From Candidatus Cloacimonadota bacterium (GTDB lineage: Bacteria; Cloacimonadota; Cloacimonadia; Cloacimonadales; Cloacimonadaceae), in contig JAAYEF010000029.1 in NCBI GenBank assembly GCA_012728875.1, positions 1 to 64,000 on the forward strand: DNA of 64,000 nt, read 5' to 3'. Under the pieces are notes generated by a model. That model saw only the letters and a program-made list of their open reading frames with translations. It did not search any database and had not been told where the DNA came from. Both the position numbers and the translations under genes were made by a program. Below, piece by piece: positions 31,241-40,091 of this stretch. Position 1 is the first letter of the stretch. Each line of letters begins with the position of its first letter.

Positions 31241-31406
31241 AGTGTGCTGTTTATCGAAACTTCCAGTCTCTCATTTTCTCTAAAGGTGGTTGAAACAGAA
31301 TACTGAATATTATAAAAAACCCGTGTGGCAGATTTGCTAAATTCATCACAATTTGAGACCAAAACGAAGATAAAGTGTCCAATGAATCACATAAAAGGAG
31401 CGTGAC

Positions 31407-33104
31407 ATGAAAAGAAAAAGTGTATTTTGGCTTACCTTGATTCTTATCCCGGCCCTTCCCTTGTTTGCCCAGTTTGCCGGAGGTTCCGGGACCGCGCAGG
31501 ACCCCTGGCAGGTGGCAACGGCTGGCCATCTTAACAACGTTCGGGGCTACCTGGATGGCCATTTCATTCAAACTGCCGACATCGATCTGGGCGTGGCGCC
31601 CTGGAATGATGGAGCTGGCTGGGCTGCGCTGGGGCAATATTCCCACCTCCCTTTTGGGGGTAATTACGATGGAAACGGACACACGGTTTCCGGACTTTAT
31701 GTAAACAGCATGGCAACTATTTCCGAATACAAAGGGCTGTTCGGCTCCTCGGTGGGAACCATTCAAAACCTGCATCTCACAGACGTGGACCTGAAAGCCA
31801 ACAGAGACTATCTCGGGGCTTTGCTCAGCATAAATAACGGCACTGTAATAAACTGCTCCAGCAGTGGAATTGTTAAAAATTACAGTCAGAAACGATTCCT
31901 TGGCGGCTTGGTGGGGCTGAATCAAGGCGACATCATCAATTGTCACAGCTCTGGAAACGTTTCGCCGGACTCATACCTCACTCAAAACATTGGCGGTTTG
32001 GTGGGCCATAATGATGGGGATGGCAACATCACTGGCTGCTACAGCACTGCAAATGTTACTAACGGTAATCAAAATATCGGCGGCTTGGTGGGTGAGAACA
32101 ATGGAGATATTACAGACTGCCACAGCTCCGGCATTATTACTGGAAACAGTAGTCTGGGCGGTCTGGTGGGTATAAGCACCAGTGGCAACATCACAAACAG
32201 CAACAGCACAGCGGAAGTATCAGGAACCAATTATATTGGCGGCTTGGTGGGATCCCTTATTTCCTCGGATGGTGAATCCATCATCGCCAACTGCTACAGC
32301 GCTGGGCAAGTTACCGGAACGGCTCAAAGCACCGGAGGTTTGGTGGGCAGGAGCGATGGCGGTGAAATCAATAGCTGCTACAGCTCTGGAAGCGTCACGG
32401 GTGGAACTTATTACACCGGCGGCTTGATGGGTTCAAGCTCTTATTCGTTTACTAACACTGTAACATACATTAACAATTGCTATAGTTCTGCAACTGTCTC
32501 CGGTAACAGTACGATAGGCGGTTTAGTGGGCTATAATCAGCAAAGTATTATCACCAACTCCTACAGCAACGGTCATGTTTCAGGTAATTCCGCTGTTGGT
32601 GGCATGGTAGGATCGAGCATGATTGGAATCCACAACAACTGCTATTGGGACATTGAAGCGTCTGGACAAACCACAAGTAGGGGCGGCGAAGGAAGAACCA
32701 CAGCCCAAATGGTTTGCCCCCATGATGAAAATACATATGTGGGCTGGGATTGGGAGATTTGGGCAGCGGATATGAATCACACAATCAACAACGGCTATCC
32801 TTATTTAAGCTTTTTTAACGATGGGACTCCTGATCGCCCTGCCGCCGTGGAAGGCCTGACCATTTCCATCTTGGAAAACGATGTTTTGCTGACCTGGCAA
32901 CCCGTCACTGAAACCGTAAACGGTTCACCCATTGTGCCGGATGGCTACATCGTTCTCGTTGGCGAGGATCCCTGTGGCGATGTCATCTCTTTTTCAGAGC
33001 TTGGCTTTGTTTCAGACACCAGTTTTCAGCACATCCAAGCCGCTCAAAATCACCGGCACCTATTCTACCGGATTGTGGCTGTGCATGATCCATCTGGCAA
33101 ATGA
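31407..33104 (+). CDS. Secreted GLUG-motif repeat protein
   Basis: Signal peptide; repeated GGLVGxNxGxIxxCxSSGxVxG units; C-terminal Fn3-like segment. Confidence 0.9.
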   Translation: MKRKSVFWLTLILIPALPLFAQFAGGSGTAQDPWQVATAGHLNNVRGYLDGHFIQTADIDLGVAPWNDGAGWAALGQYSHLPFGGNYDGNGHTVSGLYVNSMATISEYKGLFGSSVGTIQNLHLTDVDLKANRDYLGALLSINNGTVINCSSSGIVKNYSQKRFLGGLVGLNQGDIINCHSSGNVSPDSYLTQNIGGLVGHNDGDGNITGCYSTANVTNGNQNIGGLVGENNGDITDCHSSGIITGNSSLGGLVGISTSGNITNSNSTAEVSGTNYIGGLVGSLISSDGESIIANCYSAGQVTGTAQSTGGLVGRSDGGEINSCYSSGSVTGGTYYTGGLMGSSSYSFTNTVTYINNCYSSATVSGNSTIGGLVGYNQQSIITNSYSNGHVSGNSAVGGMVGSSMIGIHNNCYWDIEASGQTTSRGGEGRTTAQMVCPHDENTYVGWDWEIWAADMNHTINNGYPYLSFFNDGTPDRPAAVEGLTISILENDVLLTWQPVTETVNGSPIVPDGYIVLVGEDPCGDVISFSELGFVSDTSFQHIQAAQNHRHLFYRIVAVHDPSGK

Positions 33105-33210
33105 AGCGCCTGATTGATGAATCGGTAAAACTTGCAAACCGACTAAATGAACTGGGTTGAGGTGAAATACCTTTAAAACTTAGAATCCATAAATCGATAT
33201 TCAATTGAAT

Positions 33211-33240
33211 AAACCGCTTTCTTTCGAGAAGGCGGTTTTT
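33211..33240 (+). terminator. Terminator-like hairpin downstream of the GLUG gene
   Basis: AAACCGC...GCGGTTT stem followed by T-rich sequence. Confidence 0.6.
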
Positions 33241-33542
33241 GATTTCCAAATTTGACAGGTTAACCGTTTTGCGAATCGAACGGAATTTACTGTACTCTTC
33301 CTGCTTGATTCCAACCAATATACCACTGCAACACATCCCATAGGGCACCCAAGAAAGATTAAGGAGGTCTTTAGGAAGCAGAGCAGCAGCACGTGGGCTG
33401 GAGCCAAGGGAGAGGCTGTGTTCAGTTGAAAATGTGAATCTGGCCATCTTTTGGAAGCTGGGATGGAGAAGAGCTGAAACATTAAATGATGGGATTCATA
33501 AAAATCCTAAGACCAACTTCCCAGTCCAGTTTTATACAGCAC

Positions 33543-33567
33543 AAAAAAAACGACCCGAAGGCCGTTT
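33543..33567 (-). terminator. Rho-independent terminator of the 33.6-34.6 kb gene
   Basis: Minus strand AACGGCCTTCGGGTCGTT hairpin (TTCG loop) + T8. Confidence 0.8.
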
Positions 33568-33593
33568 TTGAGGATCTATATATTGGGAGAGGA

Positions 33594-34637
33594 TTAATTT
33601 CTGCCGTGTCCGGTAACTTTTCTCAGCACATCCATGGGAGTGGTGTCTTTGTCGGAGTCCTTGCTTTTTGTATCGTTCTGTGATGAACTCCTTTGCACTG
33701 AGCCGCTGTGGCTGCCGCCGGAAGAAGGCTTGGTATTGCTGTCTGAAGGTGTGTGGGAGCTTCCTCCACCACTGGGAGGGTTATATCCGCTTCCGCCACT
33801 TCCACCGCTGCCTCCACCATGTCCACCACCTGGAGGATTGGGAGGATTATAGCCTCCGCCGCCACTTCCGCCGCTACCGCTACCGCCACTCCCACCACTT
33901 GGGGGAAGAGGAGGATTGTAGCCGCCTCCACTGCTTCCGCCACCATGCCCACCTCCGCCTGGAGGCTGGGGAGGGTTGTATCCACCACCACTGGATCCAC
34001 TGCCGCCACCTGGAGGAAGAGGAGGATAGTAGCCGCCTCCACTGCCACCGTGGCTTCCACCGTGTTCACCGCCACCACTGGGGGGATTAACTCCCGATCC
34101 GCCGTGGCTTCCCTGTCCATTGCTGCCAAAAGGCGGACGCGGAGGAATGTATCCGGGCGGACGGGGTTTGTAGCCGCCGGGAGGGGGCGGATACCAATAG
34201 TGGGACGGCCAATAGTAGTAGTCTATGGGACGCGCTCGATAGTAGTTGTAAGAATAGTAGATAACAGTGTTGTAATAGGTGTTGCTCCTGTCCCGGGTGA
34301 GCCGGAAGTTAAAAACAGTGGGATGACGCAGGGCATCACGCTGATTGTCGTACAGGAAGGGCACAAAGAGAGATTTTCGAATGGGGACATAGCCTTCCAT
34401 GGTGATGATCACGTTGATGGTTCTGCCGGGGATTCCCTCATGCAACTCCATGAATTCATCCATCAAAACAGGATAGACCGGGCTTGGCGTGGAGCAGAGA
34501 TAAAGGTCGATGTCTTCCAGATTCACGTCCGCACCTTTGGGCGAGGTCCGGATCTGAAAGGCTCCATAATACTCATAAGCGCCAAGCAGGCTGAAAGCCA
34601 TCAGCAGAGTCAAAGCCAAAAATAGTTTCGTTTTCAT
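33594..34637 (-). CDS. Secreted PEGA-like protein with long Gly/Ser/Pro/Tyr-rich repeat tail
   Basis: Signal peptide MKTKLFLALTLLMAFSLLGA; YYGAFQIRTSPKGADVNLEDIDLYL; GGSGSSGGGYNPPQPPGGG repeats. Confidence 0.8.
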   Translation of the reverse strand: MKTKLFLALTLLMAFSLLGAYEYYGAFQIRTSPKGADVNLEDIDLYLCSTPSPVYPVLMDEFMELHEGIPGRTINVIITMEGYVPIRKSLFVPFLYDNQRDALRHPTVFNFRLTRDRSNTYYNTVIYYSYNYYRARPIDYYYWPSHYWYPPPPGGYKPRPPGYIPPRPPFGSNGQGSHGGSGVNPPSGGGEHGGSHGGSGGGYYPPLPPGGGSGSSGGGYNPPQPPGGGGHGGGSSGGGYNPPLPPSGGSGGSGSGGSGGGGYNPPNPPGGGHGGGSGGSGGSGYNPPSGGGSSHTPSDSNTKPSSGGSHSGSVQRSSSQNDTKSKDSDKDTTPMDVLRKVTGHGRN

Positions 34638-34814
34638 TTTAATCCTCCCATCGGAGTCGTTGTTCTTACAATATAATACTCTGTTTTGTGTCAACCCTGC
34701 ATTTAATTTTGTCTCAAACGTTCAAGCCGTTCTCAGGCATAGTTTCAGATATGAACAAACCTTGCAAGCCTCTGCCCCACTTTTAATTTGAAGATGGTGT
34801 CTCCTTGGGTTCAA

Positions 34815-35468
34815 TCAAAGCGGTTTTCGCGCGCTGATGACCACAAAGCCGCCTTCACCATGACCTTTGATGGCTTCCTGCAGGCTTTGAACCTGGTCCA
34901 GATCGCTAAAAATGGTCTGCCAAAATTCCTCAACTGCAAAGCCAGCTTCATCCAGCTTTTGATCGAGCTCGGAAGCGCCAACGAATACGGCTTCACGGTA
35001 GAAGGGGTTTTCGTGTTTGTGGATTTGATATTGACGGCCCAAAAAACTGTCCTTATCCACAAAAGCAATCACCAGCAAACCGCCTGGACGCAGAACCCGT
35101 CTGGCTTCCAGAAGACTTTTGGGAATGCTGTCCACAAAGCAGATGCTGGTGACCATGAGGGCATGGTCCACGCTTTCATCGGCATAGGGCAAGGCTTCCG
35201 CAACTGCGTCTTGAACTTCAAGCCCGCGCTGGTGAGCCTTTTCCCTCATCGCGGCGGAAGGATCGACTCCCTCCCTGATTCCCAGGGGACTGGCAAACAG
35301 GCCGCTGCCAATGCCGATTTCGATCCCTCTGCCGGATGTGGGAAGCACCTTGCGGATTGCTTCCAGTTCACTTTCGTAAACCCAACTGTTCACGGTGAAC
35401 CAGTGTTCATATTCTTCCAAATGCTGGTTAAATGGTTCAACCTTCGGCACTCTGGGCGCTTCCTTCAA
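34815..35468 (-). CDS. Class I SAM-dependent methyltransferase
   Basis: GIEIGIGSGLFASPLGI, ALPYADESVDHALMVTSICFVD, LLEARRVLRPGGLLVIAFVD. Confidence 0.9.
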   Translation of the reverse strand: MKEAPRVPKVEPFNQHLEEYEHWFTVNSWVYESELEAIRKVLPTSGRGIEIGIGSGLFASPLGIREGVDPSAAMREKAHQRGLEVQDAVAEALPYADESVDHALMVTSICFVDSIPKSLLEARRVLRPGGLLVIAFVDKDSFLGRQYQIHKHENPFYREAVFVGASELDQKLDEAGFAVEEFWQTIFSDLDQVQSLQEAIKGHGEGGFVVISARKPL

Positions 35469-36264
35469 CCTTATCGATGATTTTCTGGACTGCTTCCGTC
35501 AAGGCTTCCGCCGAGGGCTGTTTGTTGTTGAAATAGATGTAGGGCTTGCCTTGATCCGCAGAAAGAGCGATGGCGGGGTCGATTTCCAATTCAGCCAAAA
35601 TGTCGGTTTGATATTGGAAAACCAGTTCGCCGATTCCTTCGCCGGTGTAGATGGCGGTTTGTTCGCCACATTTGGGACAACGGAAAAACTTCATGTTCAC
35701 AATCACGCCCAGAATGGGGACATCCATCTTCTCGGCGAAATTCATGGATTTTTTCACGTCCAACACGGCAAGGTCCTGCGGAGTGGTCACAATCACGGTT
35801 CCATCCACATTTCCAAGGGTTTGGATGATGCTCAGGGGCTCGTCACCAGTTCCGGGAGGGCAATCCACAACCAGATAATCCAGCTCTTCCCAGTCGAAAT
35901 CGGTGAAAAACTGTTTGATGAGCGCCATTTTGAGCGGTCCGCGCCAGATGAGGGCGTCGTGCTCGTTTCCCAAAATGGAGGCGACAGTCAGCACCCAGAG
36001 GTTCGACAAAACCTGGATGGGAGTGGGTCTTCCCGTTTCGGGATGCACAGGAATGGGCACGCCTTCAATGTTTGTGAGCTTGGCAATGGAAGGACCGTGG
36101 ATGTCAACGTCCAAAAGTCCCACCTTTTTGCCCTGCAAGGCAAGTCCGTAGGCGAGATTGGTGGCCACAAAGCTTTTGCCCACGCCACCTTTCCCGCTCA
36201 TCACGATGATTCTGTGTTTGATTCTAGCCAAATTGGCTTGGAGTTGGAGTTCTTTTTCGTCCAT
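35437..36264 (-). CDS. Mrp/NBP35-type Fe-S carrier ATPase
   Basis: VMSGKGGVGKSFVATNLAYGLA, DVDIHGPSIAKL, VVDCPPGTGDEPL, CPKCGEQ. Confidence 0.92.
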   Translation of the reverse strand: MDEKELQLQANLARIKHRIIVMSGKGGVGKSFVATNLAYGLALQGKKVGLLDVDIHGPSIAKLTNIEGVPIPVHPETGRPTPIQVLSNLWVLTVASILGNEHDALIWRGPLKMALIKQFFTDFDWEELDYLVVDCPPGTGDEPLSIIQTLGNVDGTVIVTTPQDLAVLDVKKSMNFAEKMDVPILGVIVNMKFFRCPKCGEQTAIYTGEGIGELVFQYQTDILAELEIDPAIALSADQGKPYIYFNNKQPSAEALTEAVQKIIDKVEGSAQSAEG

Positions 36265-36570
36265 TTATTCAGTTTCTTCCTTTGAGATTTGTTCGTTTAG
36301 CCATTGCAATTGGCGTTCCAGATCTTCCTTTTGGGCAATCAGATCTTCGCGGGTGTAGGGATACATTTCCTCCCCATATTGGTAGCCGGGAGTTCCCAGC
36401 CATCTGCGGCCTCTGCCAGAAGCGCGAAAACCAAATCCGCGTCCACGGCCAAAGCCCCTTGTGCACCTGGGTCCAAAGCCACGTTCACCGGCTCCAAACC
36501 TTCCGCAAGCGCCCATACCCTTTCCCGGACGTCCGTCTCCAAAGGGTCCTTTTCCATCATAATTAGGCAT
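36265..36570 (-). CDS. DUF5320-type Gly/Arg-rich protein
   Basis: MPNYDGKGPFGDGRPGKGMGACGRF...; C-terminal coiled coil YTREDLIAQKEDLERQLQWLNEQI. Confidence 0.8.
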   Translation of the reverse strand: MPNYDGKGPFGDGRPGKGMGACGRFGAGERGFGPRCTRGFGRGRGFGFRASGRGRRWLGTPGYQYGEEMYPYTREDLIAQKEDLERQLQWLNEQISKEETE

Positions 36571-36572
36571 TT

Positions 36573-36779
36573 TTATCTCCTTTTATCTATGGATCTGCGA
36601 TCCATGATCGATTCGATCAGCCGGATGAAAAACTCGGCACCGCTGCTGATCAGATTGCGGCTGCCGCTGTCGTTAAAATCCTTTGTCAAGTCACGCCTTT
36701 GGCGTCCTTTTCCACAGGGACCCAAACCCCGTCCAATTCTGCCGTCTCCCAGAGGGCCGGTTCCATCGCGTCCGGGCAT
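36573..36779 (-). CDS. DUF5320-type short protein
   Basis: MPGRDGTGPLGDGRIGRGLGPCGKGRQRR. Confidence 0.75.
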   Translation of the reverse strand: MPGRDGTGPLGDGRIGRGLGPCGKGRQRRDLTKDFNDSGSRNLISSGAEFFIRLIESIMDRRSIDKRR

Positions 36780-36781
36780 CT

Positions 36782-37123
36782 TTACGCTCCTTGCGCGAGC
36801 TGTCCTCTTTGATATGCTTCATAGGCTTCGCGGACTGTCATTTCGCCCGCACCCACAAAGATCTTAAGTTCCATTTGCTTCAGGGCTTCGGCTGCGTTTC
36901 CGCCCGGGCCGTTTCCCGTGATGAGGACCTGTGCTCCGCGCTCAAATAGTTTTTGTGCGGTTTTCGGCCCGACACCGTGCGCCTGATCTGCAACTTCTCT
37001 ATTGTCAAGATGGCTAAGTTCCTGCGTATCTTCGTTGTAGAAGAGGATGTAGTCTGTTCTTCCGAAACGAGGGTCCATTTTGGAATCCCAGTCCGTTCCT
37101 TTGCTCGTAAAAGCGATAATCAT
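36782..37123 (-). CDS. NifX/NifB-C-terminal-like (dinitrogenase Fe-Mo cofactor / orange-protein-like) protein
   Basis: MIIAFTSKGTDWDSKMDPRFGRTDYILFYN...GPKTAQKLFERGAQVLITGNGPGGNA. Confidence 0.88.
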   Translation of the reverse strand: MIIAFTSKGTDWDSKMDPRFGRTDYILFYNEDTQELSHLDNREVADQAHGVGPKTAQKLFERGAQVLITGNGPGGNAAEALKQMELKIFVGAGEMTVREAYEAYQRGQLAQGA

Positions 37124-37992
37124 GATAGCTCCTTTTTGATTTGTTCCCAGATCTTTGCAAAGATTGGTTTCCACTTTTGAGGGTCATATTCCACCAGGCT
37201 CTGTCCCTGGGTGATGGCTCGGGAAAAATCTTCGTCATAGGGGATTTCCGCGATGACGCCGATTCCTTCCCGGCCTAAAAATTCACGAATTTGAGAGCTG
37301 ACTCCAGAGTTGAGGTCGGCTTTGTTTATCACGCAGACGCCATGGATGCCAAAGCGTTTGGTGAGTTCCCACACGCGTTTGAGGTCGCTGAGTCCAGATA
37401 GGCTGGGCTCGGTTACAAAGACAACCAAGTTTGCGCCGGAAAGCGAGGAAATCACCGGACAGCCGATTCCGGGGGAACCGTCCACCAGCACATATTCCAA
37501 GCCATCTTCCCCGGCGATGCGTTTGGCGTCTTTTTTCACCTTCGCCACCAGTTTGCCGGAATTGTCTGCACCGATGCCGAGACGGGCATGAACCAGGCTT
37601 GCACCCAGTTTTGTGTTCGAGATAAAGCTCTGCCCCACGTTCTGTTGGGGAAGACTGATGGCTCCCACCGGGCAAACTTCAAAGCAGTATCCACAGCCTT
37701 CGCAGGCCAAAAAGTCAACTTCAAAAACCCCGTGCTTGATTTGGATGGCGTTGAAGCGGCAGACTTCTTTGCAGAGCCCGCAGAAAGAACATTTGGCGGG
37801 ATCAATTTCCGCTTTCAAGCCGCTGTAAAAATCTTGTGCCTGCTTGTGGTCCGGCTTCAAAATGAGGTGCATGTCGGCGGCGTCCACGTCGCAATCCGCC
37901 ATCAGCGACTTTTCTGCCACGAAGGCAAGCGCTGCCGCCACGGATGTCTTTCCGGTTCCACCTTTTCCCGAGATGATGACTATTTCCTTCAT
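37120..37992 (-). CDS. MinD-superfamily P-loop ATPase with inserted 2[4Fe-4S] ferredoxin domain
   Basis: IISGKGGTGKTSVAAALA; CSFCGLCKEVCRFNAIQ...CEGCGYCFEVCPVGAI. Confidence 0.92.
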   Translation of the reverse strand: MKEIVIISGKGGTGKTSVAAALAFVAEKSLMADCDVDAADMHLILKPDHKQAQDFYSGLKAEIDPAKCSFCGLCKEVCRFNAIQIKHGVFEVDFLACEGCGYCFEVCPVGAISLPQQNVGQSFISNTKLGASLVHARLGIGADNSGKLVAKVKKDAKRIAGEDGLEYVLVDGSPGIGCPVISSLSGANLVVFVTEPSLSGLSDLKRVWELTKRFGIHGVCVINKADLNSGVSSQIREFLGREGIGVIAEIPYDEDFSRAITQGQSLVEYDPQKWKPIFAKIWEQIKKELS

Positions 37993-38849
37993 TTGCCGCC
38001 TCCCAAGCTTGAAATCTGGGTATGGATGGCGTCCATACCGGTGCGGATGGAGTCAACTTTGTCGTAAAGCGTTTCCCCGCGGGAATAGAGCTCGGCAACT
38101 CGGCGATCATGCGGAAATGAAGCCCAAACGGGGATGCCTTCAGCTTCGCAATATCTGAACACATCGTCGTTGCCAATTCCAACCCGGTTCACCGCCACAG
38201 CGATTGGTTTATCCAGATGACGCATGGTTTCAACCGCCAGGCTCAGGTCGTGAAGCCCGAAGGGCGTTGGTTCCGTAACCAAAAGGGCAAAATCAGCGTC
38301 TCTTGTGGCGTTGATCACCGAGCATGAGGTTCCGGGAGGGCAGTCCCGAATCTGGAGGTCGGCACCTGCGATTTCCGCTTCAGCATAGGCTAAAGTCTGT
38401 TCAATCAAGGGAGTTGCCATCTCCACGCCGATCTCCATCTTGCTTTCCACAAAGTCCAGACCGTCCTGCTCATAATGACGCAAAAACCCCAGGGATTTTT
38501 GTGTCATGGGCAGGGCATTTTCCGGGCACAATTCGCTGCAGGCGTAGCAACTGTGGCAAAGCTCCGGCATCACCAAAATGTGCTTTCCCAGCTTCAAAAC
38601 CGCATTGAAACGGCAAAGTTCGGAACACTTTCCGCAGAGGATGCAGGCTTCCTTCTTCCATTCGGGCACGGCTCTGAACAGCTGCTTTTCGCGCTTGAGC
38701 TTGCCTTTGAGGAAGATTCCGCTGTTGGGCTCCTCCACATCGAGGTCCAAAAGCGCAACCCTGCGTGTGGCAGCGGCATAGAGCGCCAGATTCACAGCAA
38801 GCGTGGTTTTTCCGGTTCCGCCCTTTCCGCTGGCAATGGCAAGTTTCAT
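37989..38849 (-). CDS. MinD-superfamily P-loop ATPase with inserted 2[4Fe-4S] ferredoxin domain (paralog)
   Basis: IASGKGGTGKTTLAVNLAL; CILCGKCSELCRFNAVLK...CHSCYACSELCPENAL. Confidence 0.92.
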   Translation of the reverse strand: MKLAIASGKGGTGKTTLAVNLALYAAATRRVALLDLDVEEPNSGIFLKGKLKREKQLFRAVPEWKKEACILCGKCSELCRFNAVLKLGKHILVMPELCHSCYACSELCPENALPMTQKSLGFLRHYEQDGLDFVESKMEIGVEMATPLIEQTLAYAEAEIAGADLQIRDCPPGTSCSVINATRDADFALLVTEPTPFGLHDLSLAVETMRHLDKPIAVAVNRVGIGNDDVFRYCEAEGIPVWASFPHDRRVAELYSRGETLYDKVDSIRTGMDAIHTQISSLGGGK

Positions 38850-39181
38850 TAATGGTCGCAGCGGTTTTCGCCGGACTGCAGGTCACCCCGCAGATATTGT
38901 TCCACCAGTTCGCGCAAGGGAAGCTGCGGCGCGCCAATGATAACTTTGATATCTTGTGCGCTCATCAGCTCCTGGGCGCGGTTTCCCATGCCACCGGCAA
39001 TGACCACGTTGCAGCCGTGTTTGTGCAGAAAAGCGGGATGTGATCCGGGTTCGTGGACCGGCGGGTCCAAAATTTCCTCTTTCACGATTTTAGTGTCCTC
39101 GATCGTGAAAATGGCAAAAGCTTCACAGTGTCCAAAGTGGGAGCTGATGCTTCCTTGAGTGATCGGGATGGCGATTTTCAT
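38849..39181 (-). CDS. NifX/NifB-C-terminal-like (orange-protein-like) protein
   Basis: MKIAIPITQGSISSHFGHCEAFAIFTIED...HKHGCNVVIAGGMGNRAQELM. Confidence 0.88.
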   Translation of the reverse strand: MKIAIPITQGSISSHFGHCEAFAIFTIEDTKIVKEEILDPPVHEPGSHPAFLHKHGCNVVIAGGMGNRAQELMSAQDIKVIIGAPQLPLRELVEQYLRGDLQSGENRCDH

Positions 39182-39198
39182 TTTGTTCTCCTGTTTAT

Positions 39199-39438
39199 TT
39201 AGTTTTCTTCATTGGTGCTGGGCTCGAATTCCTTCAGCCGTTCTTCAATCCAGCGAACCTCTTTTTCAAGAGCCGCCTTGCGTTCCAAAAGCTCTTCGCG
39301 CGTGTATTCATATATATGACCCTGAAAACCCTGAACCATGTTTGAATCGGGAATGTGCCCAAAACCCTGGCCACGGCCTGCACCGCGACCCATTCCCCGT
39401 CCTCCGCGTCTGGGTCCGATTCCGTCAAAATCTGGCAT
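39199..39438 (-). CDS. DUF5320-type Gly/Arg-rich protein
   Basis: MPDFDGIGPRRGGRGMGRGAGRGQGFGH...EYTREELLERKAALEKEVRWIEERLKEF. Confidence 0.8.
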   Translation of the reverse strand: MPDFDGIGPRRGGRGMGRGAGRGQGFGHIPDSNMVQGFQGHIYEYTREELLERKAALEKEVRWIEERLKEFEPSTNEEN

Positions 39439-39889
39439 TTCTACCTCCATGGCGGCAACGGCCGCACTTTTTGCATTGTTGTTCATGGCAATCCTTCAGT
39501 GAGACAAGGTTTGGACCTTCGCAATCCGGACAGTGAAACACATATTTTTCTTCGCTTTGGGAAAAGCTGTCGCAGTCCTCACACCAGAAAGAGTGTTCCT
39601 TCAAGCGCACATCTCCACCTTCGATCAGGATCTGCGCACCCTCCACCAAAGCGGAGGCGAATTTCCGCCGGGCACGATCGTAAATTCGGGTCAGGGTGGG
39701 ACGCGAAACCTGCATCAATTCGGCAGCTTCAGCTTGGGTGAGAAGTTCATGATCCAAAAGGCGGATGGCTTCATATTCATCCAAGGCAAGCACCACTTGA
39801 CGGCGCTTCCCTTCCAAGCGGCCATAAGGACGGAAACCTTTGACCAGCGGAGTCGTCTGTACCTGTCTCAATATACGTTTTCTTGCCAT
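39425..39889 (-). CDS. DUF134 family HTH protein (predicted transcriptional regulator)
   Basis: VVLALDEYEAIRLLDHELLTQAEAAELMQVSRPTLTRIYDRARRKFASALVEG; C-terminal Cys-rich. Confidence 0.92.
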   Translation of the reverse strand: MARKRILRQVQTTPLVKGFRPYGRLEGKRRQVVLALDEYEAIRLLDHELLTQAEAAELMQVSRPTLTRIYDRARRKFASALVEGAQILIEGGDVRLKEHSFWCEDCDSFSQSEEKYVFHCPDCEGPNLVSLKDCHEQQCKKCGRCRHGGRNARF

Positions 39890-39905
39890 TTCTAAATTCT
39901 CTCTA

Positions 39906-39921
39906 ATGAACTTATGTTCAT
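39906..39921. promoter_or_regulatory. 16-bp palindrome, candidate operator of the DUF134 operon
   Basis: ATGAAC-TTAT-GTTCAT, perfect 6+6 inverted repeat abutting the -10 element. Confidence 0.65.
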
Positions 39922-39948
39922 AATAATCGAACCCGGTCTTTCTGTCAA
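39920..39948 (-). promoter_or_regulatory. Sigma70-like promoter of the DUF134 operon
   Basis: Minus strand TTGACA (39948-39943) - 17 nt - TATTAT (39925-39920). Confidence 0.75.
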
Positions 39949-40027
39949 GTGCGTTTTTTGGGGCATGGGGAAAAACCATGACTTTCAATGGCAAAAGATT
40001 GGCTTCAAAAGGGGTTTTCTGTTTGTA

Positions 40028-40057
40028 CAAAAAAACCATCCCCGGGGGTGGGGATGG
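40028..40057 (-). terminator. Rho-independent terminator
   Basis: Minus strand CCATCCCCACCCCCGGGGATGG + T7. Confidence 0.85.
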
Positions 40058-40091
40058 TCGGCTGGGAGGCTTGAGCAGAGTATGGCTCAAC

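Noticed and set aside
32983-33482. Overlapping minus-strand ORFs (154 aa and 93 aa) after the GLUG gene
   Set aside because: Overlap the GLUG 3' end and/or a terminator hairpin; no recognisable motif or ribosome binding site support
33620-34140. Possible CRISPR-like repeat array
   Set aside because: Short imperfect codon-phase repeats encoding Gly/Pro tails, no regular spacers
33623-34625. Ala/Val-rich, Ser/Thr/Ala-rich and His/Arg-rich ORFs in other frames of the Gly-rich gene
   Set aside because: Frame-shifted readings of the same low-complexity repeat; only the minus frame with signal peptide and PEGA-like domain is convincing
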